In this document: one piece after another, positions 9,390 to 18,146 of the stretch
Layout of the letters: the number at the start of each line of letters is the position of its first letter
Position numbering within the stretch: the first letter of the stretch is position 1
DNA from: Alphaproteobacteria bacterium
Lineage (GTDB): Bacteria > Pseudomonadota > Alphaproteobacteria > Caulobacterales > Maricaulaceae
DNA length: 64,000 nucleotides
Assembly: GCA_024278855.1 (NCBI GenBank)
Contig: JAJRSJ010000077.1
Coordinates: forward strand, 28,419-92,418
Direction: 5' to 3'
The notes under the pieces: model-generated
The model's input: the letters and a program-made list of their open reading frames with translations, nothing else
Told to the model about the DNA's origin: nothing
Database searches by the model: none
Made by a program: the position numbers and the translations under genes

Positions 9390-9724
9390 TAACTACCTCG
9401 GTAAGTGGAATAGCCGTAAGCGGATAATAACAGCGGCACATGGTAATGGCGGGCCGGATCCGAAATGATGAACCGGATCGGGATAATGTCGAGGAAGTCC
9501 GAGGTGGCTTTCAGATAATCACCGGCATGAAAATCTAGTCGGTAGGTGCCGGGTTTGAAAGCAGGGCTTTCCAAAAGCGGCGCATCCACCCGGCCATCAT
9601 CATTGGTTATATGGCTTGAAATATACCGGGCTTTGCCGTCCTTTAGCGCATACAAATCTATTTTCAGTCCTGCCGCCGGAAGTCCGCTCATTGTGTCCAG
9701 CACATGTGTTGTTAATTTTGTCAT
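9389..9724 (-). CDS. hiuH: 5-hydroxyisourate hydrolase (transthyretin-like)
   Basis: HiuH hydrolyses 5-hydroxyisourate, the PuuD product, to OHCU. The 111-residue protein has the family signature at both ends: [22 protein letters not shown] at the start and [19 protein letters not shown] at the C-terminus, the last being the catalytic YRGS tetrapeptide. The His and Arg residues of the active site ([20 protein letters not shown]) are present. A strong GGGAGGA site precedes the ATG at 9724. It is the first gene of the leftward operon, its stop overlapping the xdhA start as TAATG, and it faces away from puuE across a 97-bp promoter region. Confidence 0.95.
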   Translation of the reverse strand: MTKLTTHVLDTMSGLPAAGLKIDLYALKDGKARYISSHITNDDGRVDAPLLESPAFKPGTYRLDFHAGDYLKATSDFLDIIPIRFIISDPARHYHVPLLLSAYGYSTYRGS

Positions 9725-9788
9725 GCTTGTCCTCCCATTGCTTCATGTGAATATGCGCTTGTGTTACGGAAACTTCAATAAAATTGTG

Positions 9789-9806
9789 GACAGTTCGGCC
9801 CCTGTC
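9789..9806. promoter_or_regulatory. Inverted repeat in the hiuH/puuE divergent promoter region
   Basis: GACAG (9789-9793) and CTGTC (9802-9806) form a 5-bp perfect inverted repeat with an 8-nt spacer, 15 nt upstream of the puuE start and between the two divergent purine operons. The location suits an operator for a shared regulator, but the arms are short and no regulator gene is in the window. Confidence 0.25.
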
Positions 9807-9821
9807 TCACATTATAATTTT

Positions 9822-10727
9822 ATGTCTTATCAACGTGACCTTTCCGGCTATGGCTCCAATCCCCCCCACCCGAAATGGCCGGGCGGGGCTCGGATTGCCG
9901 TGCAGTTCGTCCTCAATTTCGAAGAAGGCGGCGAAAACTGTGTTTTGCACGGCGATAGCGGGTCGGAAAGCTTCTTGTCCGAAATCATTGGCGCGGCCCC
10001 CGTAGCAGATGCGCGGCATATGAGCATGGAAAGTCTGTATGAATACGGCTCGCGGGCTGGGGTCTGGCGGTTATTGCGTCTGTTTGAGCGTGAAGATTTA
10101 CCGCTAACCATATTTGCCGTCGCCCAAGCTCTAAAGCGCTCACCCCATATGGTAGACGAATTTTTGAAACGCGGTCATGAGATTGCGTGCCACGGGCTGA
10201 AATGGATTGACTATCAGCATGTGGATAGGGACACCGAACGGGCCCATATCGAGGAAAGTATAGAGATATTCAAATCCCTCACCGGAGCCGCCCCCAAAGG
10301 TTGGTACACGGGCCGCACTAGCCCTAACACCCGCAATCTTGTGAGCGAATATGGTTTCTCATATGACGCGGATGATTATTCTGATGATTTACCTTTCTGG
10401 TCAAAGCAGACCACAGGCCCGCACCTTATTGTCCCCTATACGCTCGACACCAATGATATGCGCTTTTGCACCGCCCAAGGATTTAATACCGGCCAACAGT
10501 TTTATACTTATCTAAAAGACGCCTTTGATGTTTTGTACGCCGAAGGCGAGACCGCACCGAAAATGCTGTCCATTGGCCTGCATTGCCGCATTACCGGACG
10601 CCCGGCCCGCACGGCGGCGTTGGCGCAATTTTTGTGCTATATAAAATCCCATGACAAGGTTTGGGTAGCACGCCGCATTGATATTGCTGACCATTGGCGT
10701 AAAGAGTTTCCTTATGACAAAGGATGA
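9822..10727 (+). CDS. puuE: Allantoinase PuuE (polysaccharide-deacetylase family)
   Basis: PuuE opens allantoin to allantoate; unlike the amidohydrolase allantoinases it belongs to the NodB/polysaccharide deacetylase fold. From ATG at 9822 it is 301 residues, the usual size; the open frame extends further upstream but overlaps hiuH and has no homology there. Motifs seen are RDLSGYGSNPPHPKWPGGARIAV, QFVLNFEEGGENC, EYGSRAGVWRLLRLF, HEIACHGLKWIDY, the conserved GWYTGRTSPNTR and a late GLHCRITGRPAR. No strong ribosome site is visible before the start. It heads the puuE-uraD-alc operon, with uraD overlapping by 14 nt. Confidence 0.93.
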   Translation: MSYQRDLSGYGSNPPHPKWPGGARIAVQFVLNFEEGGENCVLHGDSGSESFLSEIIGAAPVADARHMSMESLYEYGSRAGVWRLLRLFEREDLPLTIFAVAQALKRSPHMVDEFLKRGHEIACHGLKWIDYQHVDRDTERAHIEESIEIFKSLTGAAPKGWYTGRTSPNTRNLVSEYGFSYDADDYSDDLPFWSKQTTGPHLIVPYTLDTNDMRFCTAQGFNTGQQFYTYLKDAFDVLYAEGETAPKMLSIGLHCRITGRPARTAALAQFLCYIKSHDKVWVARRIDIADHWRKEFPYDKG

Positions 10728-11202
10728 GTTCATGATCGCGTTCGGCGGTGCATATGAGCATTCCCCTTGGGCAGCGGAGCGTGCTTTTGCCCCGGATTTG
10801 AACTCGCCGTGCTGTGTGATACCCGCCATGCGCAAAATTGTGCAGGCTGCAAGCGTTGAGGAGAAAGATGCCCTGATCAAAGCCCATCCAGACTTGGTTG
10901 GGAAATTGGCCTTGTCGGGCGAGCTAACGGCAAGTTCCACCAAAGAACAGGCCGGAGCGGGGCTTGATCAATGTAGCCCGCGTGAGCTTGCAAAATTTCA
11001 AAAATACAATACGGCCTATCAGGCCAAATTCGGGTTTCCGTTCATTGTTGCGGTCAAAGGTTTGAGCCGCAAAGATATATTGAAAACCTTTAAAAAACGC
11101 CTGAAAAACACCGAAACCCAAGAGCGCCAGACCGCACTGGAACAAATCCATAAAATAGCGGCGTTTCGTATTGAAGAATGGTTTGAAAATGACAAAACCT
11201 GA
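10714..11202 (+). CDS. uraD: OHCU decarboxylase
   Basis: UraD converts 2-oxo-4-hydroxy-4-carboxy-5-ureidoimidazoline, the HiuH product, to S-allantoin. The 162-residue protein shows the family pattern: FGGAYEHSPWAAERAF (His of the active site), DALIKAHPDLVGKLA, SSTKEQAGAGLDQCSP, and NTAYQAKFGFPFIVAVKGLSRKDIL. The ATG at 10714 is used because the family starts close to this point; it lies inside the end of puuE, giving a 14-nt overlap. The end in turn overlaps alc by 14 nt, so the three genes are probably translated as one coupled unit. Confidence 0.95.
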   Translation: MTKDEFMIAFGGAYEHSPWAAERAFAPDLNSPCCVIPAMRKIVQAASVEEKDALIKAHPDLVGKLALSGELTASSTKEQAGAGLDQCSPRELAKFQKYNTAYQAKFGFPFIVAVKGLSRKDILKTFKKRLKNTETQERQTALEQIHKIAAFRIEEWFENDKT

Positions 11203-12202
11203 TTTCACCAATTTGACAAATTTGGCAAGGGTCCGTCTCGGGGCCGTGGTTGTCTATGCAACCGACGATTTTTTCGCCGACAAAGCCCGTTTGATCGAGC
11301 TGCAATCACCTGTGTTTATTGACGGGAAATATGACGACCACGGCAAGTGGATGGACGGTTGGGAGAGCCGCCGCAAGCGTAGCCAAGGCCACGACTTTGC
11401 CGTGATTAAGCTTGGCCGTAGCGGTATCATTAGCGGGTTTGAAGTGGACACATCCCATTTCACCGGACATTTCCCGCCCTTTGCGTCTATCGAAGTTGCC
11501 AATTCAAGCACAGAAATTCCGGACGATAATGAATGGCATGAACTGGTCGGAAAAACTGCCTTGCAGGGCAATAGCCAGCATTATTTTGTCACCAACAACA
11601 CCGAAATATGGACACATGTCCGCTTGCATATTTACCCGGACGGCGGCGTGGCGCGGCTGCGGGTGTACGGCCAAGTGCATATGGATTGGCACAAATTTGA
11701 TAAAAGCAAAACCATTGATTTGGCGGCTTTGGAATATGGGGGCCGGGCCATTTATGCCAATGATACCCATTTCGGTGTGCCGGAAAATTTAATTGCGCCG
11801 GGGGGGGGTATCAATATGGGGGATGGTTGGGAAACTTGTCGCCGTCTTGAGCGGGCCACAGATCCTGATTATTGGACGAAGGCCCATGATTTTGCAATTC
11901 TGGCATTGGCCCGTAAGGGCATGATTGAACGGGTTGTCATAGACACGGCATATTTCAAAGGCAATTTCCCGGACCGGGTTTCGGTACAAGCGGCAAATTT
12001 AAGCGGGCTACCGGACGAGGAGATTATAAAGCAATCCAAAGATTGGCCGGACTTGCTGGGTGAGCAAAAATTAGCCGCAGACTGCGAACATGAATACGAG
12101 ACTGAAATAAAAGCTCTAGGCCCAATCACCCATATTCGCCTCAATATATATCCGGACGGAGGGTTGTCGAGATTAAGGTTGTTTGGGAAGATAGCGGATT
12201 AG
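11189..12202 (+). CDS. alc: Allantoicase
   Basis: Allantoicase hydrolyses allantoate to ureidoglycolate and urea. The 337-residue protein is made of two similar jelly-roll halves, visible as an internal repeat: DDFFADKARLIE, HDFAVIKLGRSGIISGFEVDT and HVRLHIYPDGGVARLRVYG in the first half, then HDFAILALARKGMIERVVIDT and HIRLNIYPDGGLSRLRLFG in the second. ATG at 11189 overlaps the uraD stop; an earlier in-frame start is unlikely. A run of nine G at about 11802-11810 lies in the gene without disturbing the frame. The gene converges on allA with 9 bp between stops. Confidence 0.95.
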   Translation: MTKPDFTNLTNLARVRLGAVVVYATDDFFADKARLIELQSPVFIDGKYDDHGKWMDGWESRRKRSQGHDFAVIKLGRSGIISGFEVDTSHFTGHFPPFASIEVANSSTEIPDDNEWHELVGKTALQGNSQHYFVTNNTEIWTHVRLHIYPDGGVARLRVYGQVHMDWHKFDKSKTIDLAALEYGGRAIYANDTHFGVPENLIAPGGGINMGDGWETCRRLERATDPDYWTKAHDFAILALARKGMIERVVIDTAYFKGNFPDRVSVQAANLSGLPDEEIIKQSKDWPDLLGEQKLAADCEHEYETEIKALGPITHIRLNIYPDGGLSRLRLFGKIAD

Positions 12203-12211
12203 AGAATATAG

Positions 12212-12706
12212 TTAAACGCGAAACGTAATAAGCGGAGGCTCTTCCAACCTAACCTCATCACAATTATCCCCATCACCGCCTCTGTCTATGACCAGAAAAT
12301 CGCTAACCTCGCCAAGCGCTAGGCTATAGTGATGCCAAGTGCCTGCATGGTAATTCACGCCCTGATTTGAGTTGGCCAAAAACGCTTGCACCTTGCTTTC
12401 ATCAAAATCACCTTTGGGGGCAACCACTACCAGATAAGGGTTGTCCGAAAGCGGCATAAACATTTGCGAAGAAAGCGGATGGCGCTCCATGATCTCTATT
12501 TTTATGGGAGTCGCTAATGGCGTGCTGCGAAAGATGTTGACCAAAGTCTGGCCATTGTTTTTTGCAACATCTATAGCGGCCAAATTGTGGTAACGTTCGG
12601 TCTGTCCGTAATTTATGGACTTGGCCGCGCCCCGTGCTTCGACCACATCACCGTACGGCGCAAAATTGGTGCTTGTGAGCGGTATTGGTGTTAGTGTACG
12701 TGTCAT
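12212..12706 (-). CDS. allA: Ureidoglycolate lyase
   Basis: AllA splits ureidoglycolate into glyoxylate and urea, the last step of the pathway encoded here. The 164-residue protein has the family's features: TNFAPYGDVVEA near the start, IEIMERHPLSSQMFMPL, and the cupin metal/substrate region GVNYHAGTWHHYSLAL followed by FLVIDRGGDGDNCDEV. ATG at 12706 is preferred to a TTG two codons earlier. It is on the opposite strand to alc, alone, with its own promoter in the short gap shared with the class V PLP enzyme. No urease genes are in the window, so the fate of the urea is not shown. Confidence 0.93.
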   Translation of the reverse strand: MTRTLTPIPLTSTNFAPYGDVVEARGAAKSINYGQTERYHNLAAIDVAKNNGQTLVNIFRSTPLATPIKIEIMERHPLSSQMFMPLSDNPYLVVVAPKGDFDESKVQAFLANSNQGVNYHAGTWHHYSLALGEVSDFLVIDRGGDGDNCDEVRLEEPPLITFRV

Positions 12707-12744
12707 AAGCAAGACTATAGGTCTTGATTATGCTGGAGGCAAAT

Positions 12745-14409
12745 ATGTTCGGCTTTAAAGCCCGTAAAAATAAGACAAAACCCGCGGGCGGATTCTCGGC
12801 TGTTCGGGGCAATATTATTGGCAATGACACCGTGATTGCCGGGCCATTTGGGCCGCGCCAATTGATGTATGCGGATTATGTGGCCAGTGGTCGGTCTTAC
12901 GGACCGATTGAAGACACCATCCGGGATCATGTCTTGCCGCTTTATGCCAACACGCATACGGAAAGCTCGACCACCGGACGCCAAAGTACGGCTTACCGGG
13001 AACAGGCGCGGCACATTATCGCGAGGTCATTAAACGCGGGCGAGGACGATGCCGTCGTATTTTGCGGCGCGGGATGTACGGGGGCTATTGACAAATTAAT
13101 CGGGATTTTACGCCTGAAACTACCCCACGGCATGTCGCGTTACGGCATCAAAACCGACATTGCAGCCAAAAACCGTCCAGTCATATTCATTGGCCCTTAT
13201 GAACACCATTCAAATGATGTGCAGTGGCGCGAAACCATAGCCGATGTTATCACCATTGAAGAAACTGACGATGGTTTACTGGATCTGGACGATCTGGAAG
13301 TGCAGCTTAAAAAATACAAAAACCGGCCCCTGAAAATTGGTAGTTTTTCTGCCGCCAGTAATGTCACCGGCATCATTACCGATGTTCAGCCCGTGGCAAA
13401 AATCTTGCACGCCCACGGCGCTATGGCCTGTTTTGATTTTGCTGCCTCCGCACCCTACGAACCTATTGATATGAACCCGAAAGACGGCGTGGGGCTTGAC
13501 GCGATTTTCATTTCCGTGCATAAATTTATCGGTGGCCCTGGCACGCCAGGCTTGCTGGTCGTCAAGGAAAAATGGGTGCAAAACAAAACGCCGGTCATCC
13601 CGGGAGGTGGCACGGTTTCTTATGTCAGCCCCTGCGCCCAAGCTTATCTGTCCGACATTGAACACCGCGAAGAAGGAGGAACGCCGGACATTGTCGGGGC
13701 TATTCGCGCCGGGCTAGTGTTTGATTTACGCGAGAAAGTCGGGGTGCAAAAAATATCAGACCACGAGCATAAATTTGCCAAAACGGCTCTTGCCCGTTGG
13801 GGCAAGCACAAAAACATCCAGATACTTGGCTCCAATACGGCTAAGCGTTTGCCGATATTTTCGTTCCTCATTCGTAGCGGCGAAGATAAATATCTTCATT
13901 TTAATTTCGTCGTCGCACTCTTAAACGATTTGTTTGGCATACAATCGAGAGGTGGCTGTTCCTGCGCCGGGCCATATGGCCATAGGTTGTTGGACATAGA
14001 TCTAAAAACATCCGAAGAATACGAAGCGGTTATCGCCACGGGGGTGGAGATTTTGAAGCCGGGCTGGGTGCGGGTTGGGTTTAACTATCTTTATTCGGGT
14101 GAGGACGCGGAGATGCTATTGTCCGCCGTGGAATGGATCGCCGATAACGGTAAAAAAATGCTGCCCTATTACGGCTTTGACAGCACTACGGGCGTATGGA
14201 GCCATACAAAATCCGGCACAATATCCCTCAGTAATTTAACCGCCCCCGACCAAGCTATCTCTGGGAAGTCTGCGCCAGACAGCTTGCAAACACTAATCCA
14301 GTTTGCCGACCAATATGCAAGCGTCAAGCCAGAAATCTGCGCCAAACCCGGATGCTGTGTTCTAGACACAACCCCCGAACATTTGCGTTGGTTTAGCCTT
14401 CCGGGTTGA
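12745..14409 (+). CDS. Class V PLP-dependent aminotransferase / cysteine-desulfurase-like enzyme, large form
   Basis: A 554-residue fold-type I PLP enzyme of uncertain substrate. Seen are YADYVASGRSYGPIED, NTHTESSTTGRQ, the phosphate-binding FCGAGCTGAIDKLIG, EHHSNDVQWRE, the PLP-aspartate region ACFDFAASAPYEP, and the PLP lysine in SVHKFIGGPGTPG (about Lys260). The late RGGCSCAGPYGH segment holds Cys residues at the place where desulfurases of this class have the catalytic Cys loop. It is longer than NifS/SufS because of about 100 C-terminal residues ending in a Cys-rich KPGCCVLD. GGAGG 5 nt before ATG 12745 fixes the start. It is divergent from allA, so a link to purine nitrogen is possible but unproven. 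Its stop overlaps the ABC exporter end by 17 bp. Confidence 0.85.
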   Translation: MFGFKARKNKTKPAGGFSAVRGNIIGNDTVIAGPFGPRQLMYADYVASGRSYGPIEDTIRDHVLPLYANTHTESSTTGRQSTAYREQARHIIARSLNAGEDDAVVFCGAGCTGAIDKLIGILRLKLPHGMSRYGIKTDIAAKNRPVIFIGPYEHHSNDVQWRETIADVITIEETDDGLLDLDDLEVQLKKYKNRPLKIGSFSAASNVTGIITDVQPVAKILHAHGAMACFDFAASAPYEPIDMNPKDGVGLDAIFISVHKFIGGPGTPGLLVVKEKWVQNKTPVIPGGGTVSYVSPCAQAYLSDIEHREEGGTPDIVGAIRAGLVFDLREKVGVQKISDHEHKFAKTALARWGKHKNIQILGSNTAKRLPIFSFLIRSGEDKYLHFNFVVALLNDLFGIQSRGGCSCAGPYGHRLLDIDLKTSEEYEAVIATGVEILKPGWVRVGFNYLYSGEDAEMLLSAVEWIADNGKKMLPYYGFDSTTGVWSHTKSGTISLSNLTAPDQAISGKSAPDSLQTLIQFADQYASVKPEICAKPGCCVLDTTPEHLRWFSLPG

Positions 14410-16282
14410 ACTGCAACTCGGCTAGTCTTGCGTAAAGACCGTCTCGTTTTATCAGCTCATTATGTGTGCCTTGGTCTACTATTTGTCCGTCTTCCAGGAC
14501 GATTATTCTGTCCGCTTTTTTTACGGTGGCCAGGCGGTGGGCGATGACCAATGTGGTTCTGTCTTTGGACAAAGCCGCGAAAGCATTTTGCACGGCCCGT
14601 TCGCTTTCGGCGTCAAGGGCCGAGGTGGCTTCGTCGAGGAGCAAGACGGGCGCGTCGCGCAATATGGCGCGGGCGATGGCGATGCGTTGTTGTTGCCCAC
14701 CTGACAAGGTCATAGCTTTCTCGCCCAAATCGGTTTGGTAGCCGTCCGGGAGTTTCATGATAAAATCATGAGCGAAAGCGGATTTGGCGGCGGTCATAAC
14801 CTCTTCGTCGCTGGCACCCACCCGGCCGTAGCGAATATTGTCCATGGCCGAACCGGAGAATAACGGCGTGGCTTGTTGGACGAATGCAAATTGTTGGCGC
14901 AGGGTTTTGGGGGCTAAATCTGTAATGGGGATACCGTCAATTTTTATCTGGCCGGACTGGGGGTCATAAAACCTGAGCAGCAGTTGAAACATAGTGGTTT
15001 TGCCAGCCCCGGACGGGCCAACCAATGCCACGGTTTCGCCGGGCATAACCGACATATTTATAGCGTTCAAAGCCTTTTCGTCTTGGCGGGTCGGGTAGGA
15101 AAATGTCATATTTTCCACATCAATCCGCCCGTCAGCTTTGTTCATTGGAACGGGGTTTTCGGGCGCGGTAATCGACGGGACTTCACCCAATAATTCTATG
15201 ATTCGCTCACTAGCTCCGGCGGCGCGCAGCAAGTCGGCCCAGGTGGTAATGACGAATCCAAAATTCATCATCAGCATAAGGGCGAGGAGAGAAAATTGGC
15301 CAATATCACCATAGCTCATTTCCCCTGCCGCCGCAGCACTGGCCCCGTACCACAAGACGGCAATTATGCCGGTTTGACCAATGCCAAAGGTGACAAAATT
15401 CATAATGGAGCGCACACCTAGCCTGCTTTTATTAGACTTAAAAGTATTTTGCGCGGCTTCGGAAAATCGCGCCCGCTCCGTGTCTTCTTGGGTAAATGCC
15501 TGTACGGTTTGTATGGAGGACAACGCTTCCACCGCACGTGAGGAGGCGGTGGCTAGATTGTCTTGCCCTTCGCGGGAAAGCCTTTGGATGCGCCGGCCAA
15601 ACAAAATCACGGGTATGACAATCAGCGGGCCAACGCCGAGCACCATAAGTGTTAATTTCCAGCTTACGAGCAACATAATAACCAGTGCGCCAATACCCCC
15701 CACCAAGGAACGCAGCGCGATGCTCATGCTTGAGCCAACCACCGTTTCGATCAACATACTGTCAGTGGTTAGTCTGGAAACAACTTCGCCCGTTCGTATG
15801 CGCTCAAAAAACGCCGGGCTTAGCCGCGTAATATGGTTGTATAAAGTCGTACGCAAATCGGTGACAACATGCTGGCCCAAAACGCTAATAGTGTAGAATC
15901 TTGCTGCGCCAAATATTGCGCTTAAAAGGGTAATGCCAATGAAGATCAAAAAATACACACCGGCACTGCCCCCACTCCCATTGCCTATATCGGTAATGGG
16001 TATTTGCGCACAGATTTTAGCATTGCTGCCGGCGTTGTTAAAGCCGCAATCTATCATGAATTTAAAGGCATAGGTCAGCAGCAGACCTGTAATTGACGCT
16101 GCGAACAGAAAGAACACAAACAGGGATAGCAAGAGCGGGTACCGGGTAATAAATGGCCAAATTTTCCGCAGGGGTTTAAGGCTTCGGGATTTCTTGCGGT
16201 GGGCTTTGTCGCGCTGCATGTTTTGCGATAAATTGGCCCCGGCACTGCGGTCTAAATCATTTGTGTTTGGTGATGTTCTCAT
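14393..16282 (-). CDS. ABC exporter, fused membrane and ATPase domains (MsbA-like)
   Basis: A 629-residue half-transporter that would work as a homodimer in the inner membrane. A polar N-terminus (1-45) precedes six hydrophobic helices (about 50-340, beginning PLLLSLFVFFLFAASITGLLL), an ABC_membrane domain, and a C-terminal ATPase with Walker A GPSGAGKTT, Q-loop FVQQATPLF, signature LSGGQQQR, Walker B VLLLDEATSALD and the H-loop IAHRL. Organisation fits MsbA/LmrA-type lipid or drug exporters; the substrate cannot be told. The family label 'ABC transporter related to MsbA' is as far as the sequence allows. GAGGG precedes the ATG. It overlaps the class V enzyme gene end to end. Confidence 0.9.
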   Translation of the reverse strand: MRTSPNTNDLDRSAGANLSQNMQRDKAHRKKSRSLKPLRKIWPFITRYPLLLSLFVFFLFAASITGLLLTYAFKFMIDCGFNNAGSNAKICAQIPITDIGNGSGGSAGVYFLIFIGITLLSAIFGAARFYTISVLGQHVVTDLRTTLYNHITRLSPAFFERIRTGEVVSRLTTDSMLIETVVGSSMSIALRSLVGGIGALVIMLLVSWKLTLMVLGVGPLIVIPVILFGRRIQRLSREGQDNLATASSRAVEALSSIQTVQAFTQEDTERARFSEAAQNTFKSNKSRLGVRSIMNFVTFGIGQTGIIAVLWYGASAAAAGEMSYGDIGQFSLLALMLMMNFGFVITTWADLLRAAGASERIIELLGEVPSITAPENPVPMNKADGRIDVENMTFSYPTRQDEKALNAINMSVMPGETVALVGPSGAGKTTMFQLLLRFYDPQSGQIKIDGIPITDLAPKTLRQQFAFVQQATPLFSGSAMDNIRYGRVGASDEEVMTAAKSAFAHDFIMKLPDGYQTDLGEKAMTLSGGQQQRIAIARAILRDAPVLLLDEATSALDAESERAVQNAFAALSKDRTTLVIAHRLATVKKADRIIVLEDGQIVDQGTHNELIKRDGLYARLAELQFNPEG

Positions 16283-16336
16283 ATGCCCTCTCTAAGGTGG
16301 AGACAAACAAGTGCAAGTCTTAATCGCGCACAGCAT

Positions 16337-16807
16337 TTATTCAGGTTTGCCGGATACGCGATCAGATCCGCGCATCAGTGCGGCGCGGTGGCAAATAACC
16401 ACCAGTGCATTATCCTGATTATAGGCACGGTGGACGAACGTCACAATGCCTTGACCGGGCCGGGATTTACTGGCGCGTTTTGCGGCCACTTCGGTGGTCA
16501 CATGAATGGTGTCGCCGTGAAATACGGGGTGGGGGAATTTGGTGTCGCTCATGCCGAGATTACCCACCGTGGTGCCGAGCGTGGTATCGCTGACCGATAT
16601 ACCTATCGTCAACCCAAGGGTAAAAATGCTATTGACCAAGGGTTTGCCAAATTCGGTGTTTTTTGCAAATTCGTGATCTATGTGGAGGGGTTGCGGGTTT
16701 AAGGTCATGTTGGAGAACAGCATATTGTCGCTCTCGGTTATCGTGCGGCGCAGCTCATGTTTAAACACATGCCCGACCTCAAATTCTTCAAAATATAATC
16801 CGGCCAT
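16337..16807 (-). CDS. MaoC-like hot-dog dehydratase
   Basis: A 156-residue single hot-dog-fold protein of the MaoC family, whose members hydrate or dehydrate acyl-CoA thioesters. Family signs are GLYFEEFEVGHVFKHELRRTITESDNMLF, the hydratase-2 type segment NPQPLHIDHEFAKNTEFGKPLVNSIFTLGL with Asp/His suited to catalysis, and HPVFHGDTIHVTTEV. It resembles the small MaoC proteins annotated as mesaconyl-CoA hydratase-like, but substrate cannot be assigned. The start lies 2 bp after the ubiX stop on the same strand, suggesting co-transcription. Confidence 0.85.
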   Translation of the reverse strand: MAGLYFEEFEVGHVFKHELRRTITESDNMLFSNMTLNPQPLHIDHEFAKNTEFGKPLVNSIFTLGLTIGISVSDTTLGTTVGNLGMSDTKFPHPVFHGDTIHVTTEVAAKRASKSRPGQGIVTFVHRAYNQDNALVVICHRAALMRGSDRVSGKPE

Positions 16808-16808
16808 T

Positions 16809-17438
16809 TTATCCCTTATCCTTAAGTCCGTTTTGCTTTAATCCATTTTGTTGCAAACCATCTTGCTTTAATCCTGGCCACCTCAAAAGATGCTCTTGTA
16901 TATCAAGCCCAAACCCGTCCAGTATATTTGCGACCGTTTGGTCAACCATGTCTTCGATGGACTTTGGTTTGGCATAAAATGCAGGCACGGGCGGGGCGAC
17001 AATAGCACCAATTTCCGTGACCAAAGCCATGTTGCGAATATGCCCCAGATGCAAAGGCGTTTCGCGTACCATCAAGACTAGCCGCCTGCGCTCTTTCAAA
17101 CACACATCAGCGGCGCGGGCGATCAATGTGCCGCATATGCCGTTCGCTATAGAGGCCATGGTTTTCACTGAACACGGGGCAATGACCATGCCGTCAACAC
17201 GAAAAGAGCCGCTCGCAATACACGCGCCAATATCCCCGTCTTTATGGACATGGTCAGCCAAAGCCCGCACGGCCCGCTTGTCCATGCCCAGTTCGTGGCG
17301 AATGTTCATCCACCCGGCGGGCGAGACGATGAGATGGGTTTGCACATTTTCCATGCCGCCCAACATTTTGAGCATATGCACGCCATATACTGCCCCGCTC
17401 GCGCCGCTAATGCCGATGATAATTTTTTTCATAGCCAT
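16809..17438 (-). CDS. ubiX: Flavin prenyltransferase UbiX
   Basis: UbiX attaches a dimethylallyl group to FMN to make the prenyl-FMN cofactor of UbiD-type decarboxylases in ubiquinone synthesis. The 209-residue protein shows IIIGISGASGAVYGVHML, SFRVDGMVIAPCSVKTMASIANG, and RRLVLMVRETPLHLGHIRNM. The C-terminal 20 residues are a repeated Leu-Lys/Gln-Gln-Asp/Asn-Gly tail made by four imperfect 15-bp units and are not part of the family core. Start is MAMKK at 17438, with an alternative Met two codons later. It is followed directly by the MaoC gene. Confidence 0.92.
   Translation of the reverse strand: MAMKKIIIGISGASGAVYGVHMLKMLGGMENVQTHLIVSPAGWMNIRHELGMDKRAVRALADHVHKDGDIGACIASGSFRVDGMVIAPCSVKTMASIANGICGTLIARAADVCLKERRRLVLMVRETPLHLGHIRNMALVTEIGAIVAPPVPAFYAKPKSIEDMVDQTVANILDGFGLDIQEHLLRWPGLKQDGLQQNGLKQNGLKDKG
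16821..16880. repeat. Four imperfect 15-bp tandem units at the ubiX 3' end
   Basis: Units at 16821-16835, 16836-16850, 16851-16865 and 16866-16880 share a CTTTAATCCATTTTG-like sequence and encode the repeated pentapeptide tail of UbiX. The repeat period equals five codons, so the frame is kept. Confidence 0.8.
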
Positions 17439-17540
17439 GTTTTAACGCTGAAGCCATGTAATAGCTAGCTGGAAATTTCCATTGCACAGGTTATGTTTTG
17501 TCGGGGGTTTGGCGTAGCATTTGCGGCGCAGGGGCTTGTG

Positions 17541-18146
17541 TCAAGGCAAGGTTTGGTCGGTTGTCCGGTATTTGGCCCCTCGGCTCGCCAGTGCGAGGCT
17601 AATCTGGTAGGCCTTTCTTGTGTTCATATTGGACAAAATCAACCCGGCGTGAGCACCTTTCATCTCGCGTAAGAAGCCTGCGGCAAAATTGACATCCATC
17701 TCGTTGAAAATTTTCGCGGCCTGTTTTGGTTTCATGCTTTTATACATTTGGGTCAAATGCGCCAAGTCTTCCTTGGCCACCGTTGTGCGCACTAAAATAT
17801 CTGCATCAAGGCTGCTTTTGGCCGCTTCTATTGCCAATAATTGTTTATCAAGGCGAAGGCGAATGGCGCCAAAGGCACTTTCCTTTTCCTGCATGTCTTG
17901 TTCGCGGAGCTTCAGCGCCGCCATTTTTTTATTAACCGCAAGCAGCATTTCGCCGCTTAGACATTGTGGCTTGTCCGTACCGGGTTCCGGCGCAGGGTCG
18001 GTAATAGGGTTTGGCAGGCTTGCCACTTCTGTGCTTGCAGAGCTTTCTGCATCTATCTTGGCTTCTGCACTAGAAAGAGCAAAGGCTCGGCTAACAATCG
18101 CGAGTGCAAATAGAAGGCCTAACAGTGGTAGTATTCGAATTTTCAT
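17541..18146 (-). CDS. MotE-like flagellar motor chaperone protein
   Basis: A 201-residue secreted or membrane-anchored protein: signal-like N-terminus (ILPLLGLLFALAIVSRAFA), a Pro/Ser linker, a long coiled coil (about 70-130) and a MgtE-N-like C-terminal helical domain (MYKSMKPKQAAKIFNEMDVNFAAGFLREM). This arrangement matches MotE, the periplasmic chaperone of the stator partner MotC in rhizobia, and similar genes sit in many alphaproteobacterial flagellar clusters. ATGA overlaps the end of the DUF6468 gene upstream, which follows fliL, so the three form one leftward operon. Function is inferred from family and position. Confidence 0.75.
   Translation of the reverse strand: MKIRILPLLGLLFALAIVSRAFALSSAEAKIDAESSASTEVASLPNPITDPAPEPGTDKPQCLSGEMLLAVNKKMAALKLREQDMQEKESAFGAIRLRLDKQLLAIEAAKSSLDADILVRTTVAKEDLAHLTQMYKSMKPKQAAKIFNEMDVNFAAGFLREMKGAHAGLILSNMNTRKAYQISLALASRGAKYRTTDQTLP

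Noticed and set aside
12724..12744. Upstream TTG/ATG starts for the class V PLP enzyme
   Set aside because: GGAGG lies between them and ATG 12745 with correct spacing, so the later start is better supported.
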